Source: Actinomycetota bacterium
GTDB taxonomy: Bacteria > Actinomycetota > Rubrobacteria > Rubrobacterales > Rubrobacteraceae
Length of the DNA: 13,761 nucleotides
Reading direction: 5' to 3'
NCBI GenBank assembly: GCA_020200675.1
Contig: JAIVIG010000288.1
Location: 1-13,761, forward strand
The notes below the pieces were generated by a model that worked only from the letters and a program-made list of their open reading frames with translations, had not been told where the DNA came from and ran no database searches. Positions 13,592 to 13,761 of the stretch are shown in pieces; position 1 is the stretch's first letter, and every line of letters begins with the position of its first letter. Both the position numbers and the translations under genes were made by a program.

Positions 13592-13761
13592 CTCGCCAGC
13601 AGATACCGCCGAACGCCGCCTCCACCCGGTCGGGATGCTGCTGGCGGCTCTCGCCACGGTGCGCCGCTGGTTCGGACTGGCGGCGTTCCCGGGTGTGGCC
13701 GCGCTGGTCAACGGCGAGTTCGGCATGCGCACGCTGCTGCTGGTTCTTCTGGGCGTCGCGC
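13581..13761 (+). CDS. Second bPH2 (YdbT-like) protein, N-terminal part only
   Basis: An ATG at 13581 lies inside the end of the preceding gene (ATGAGCTCTAG overlap) and opens a frame that runs off the right edge after 60 codons. The visible part has a short polar head (MSSSSPADTAERRLHPVG), then hydrophobic stretches around 19-26 and 34-60 with RRWFGL between them. RRLHP followed by membrane helices is what YdbT-like partners show before their PH domains. The identification depends mainly on position directly after a YdbS-like gene. Confidence 0.65.
   Translation, partial: MSSSSPADTAERRLHPVGMLLAALATVRRWFGLAAFPGVAALVNGEFGMRTLLLVLLGVA

Overview
The window is GC-rich and densely coded, and most reading frames carry long antisense shadow frames. 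Several things suggest a high-GC Gram-positive (Actinobacteria, plausibly the Rubrobacter lineage): GTG/TTG starts, a MarP-type CvpA-plus-serine-protease protein, a PGPGW membrane protein, paired bPH2 proteins after rlmN, and -10 boxes placed so that transcripts would begin at the start codon. The lineage is inferred from gene style only; no rRNA or other marker gene is present.

Layout. (1) Positions 1-1042, minus: a tandem universal stress protein running off the left edge. A gene-poor stretch of about 380 bp follows (1043-1419). (2) Positions 1420-9352, minus: a probable operon, transcribed right to left from a well-formed promoter at 9390-9416. In transcription order it holds a TetR repressor, a large class A flavin monooxygenase with a thioredoxin-like C-terminus, a second FAD oxidoreductase, a decayed short-chain dehydrogenase, an isoprenylcysteine-methyltransferase-like membrane protein, a DoxX-like membrane protein with an apparent one-base frameshift, and a 912-residue ATP-grasp/His-domain phosphotransferase with the architecture of rifampicin phosphotransferase rather than true PEP synthase. 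(3) Positions 9528-9947, plus: a DUF4385 protein, predicted leaderless. (4) Positions 10027-10449, minus: a PGPGW (TIGR02611-like) membrane protein. Then a 365-bp stretch with one possible HTH remnant. (5) Positions 10815-11963, minus: a MarP-like membrane serine protease, divergent from (6) rlmN (12046-13101, plus), which is followed closely by two bPH2-domain membrane proteins, the second cut by the right edge.

How the parts may work together. The TetR gene appears autoregulated: inverted-repeat sites sit in the promoter spacer and over the predicted start of transcription. It would control downstream oxidising and phosphorylating enzymes together with small membrane proteins. A detoxification or modification cassette for an aromatic or antibiotic-like compound is the simplest reading, but the substrate cannot be read from sequence. 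Two members (the SDR and the DoxX-like gene) carry lesions, so the cassette may be partly decayed, or the DoxX lesion may be a sequencing error in a G5C5 run. The right-hand third is ordinary housekeeping and envelope-stress content. No tRNA, rRNA, CRISPR array, insertion sequence or integrase was seen.
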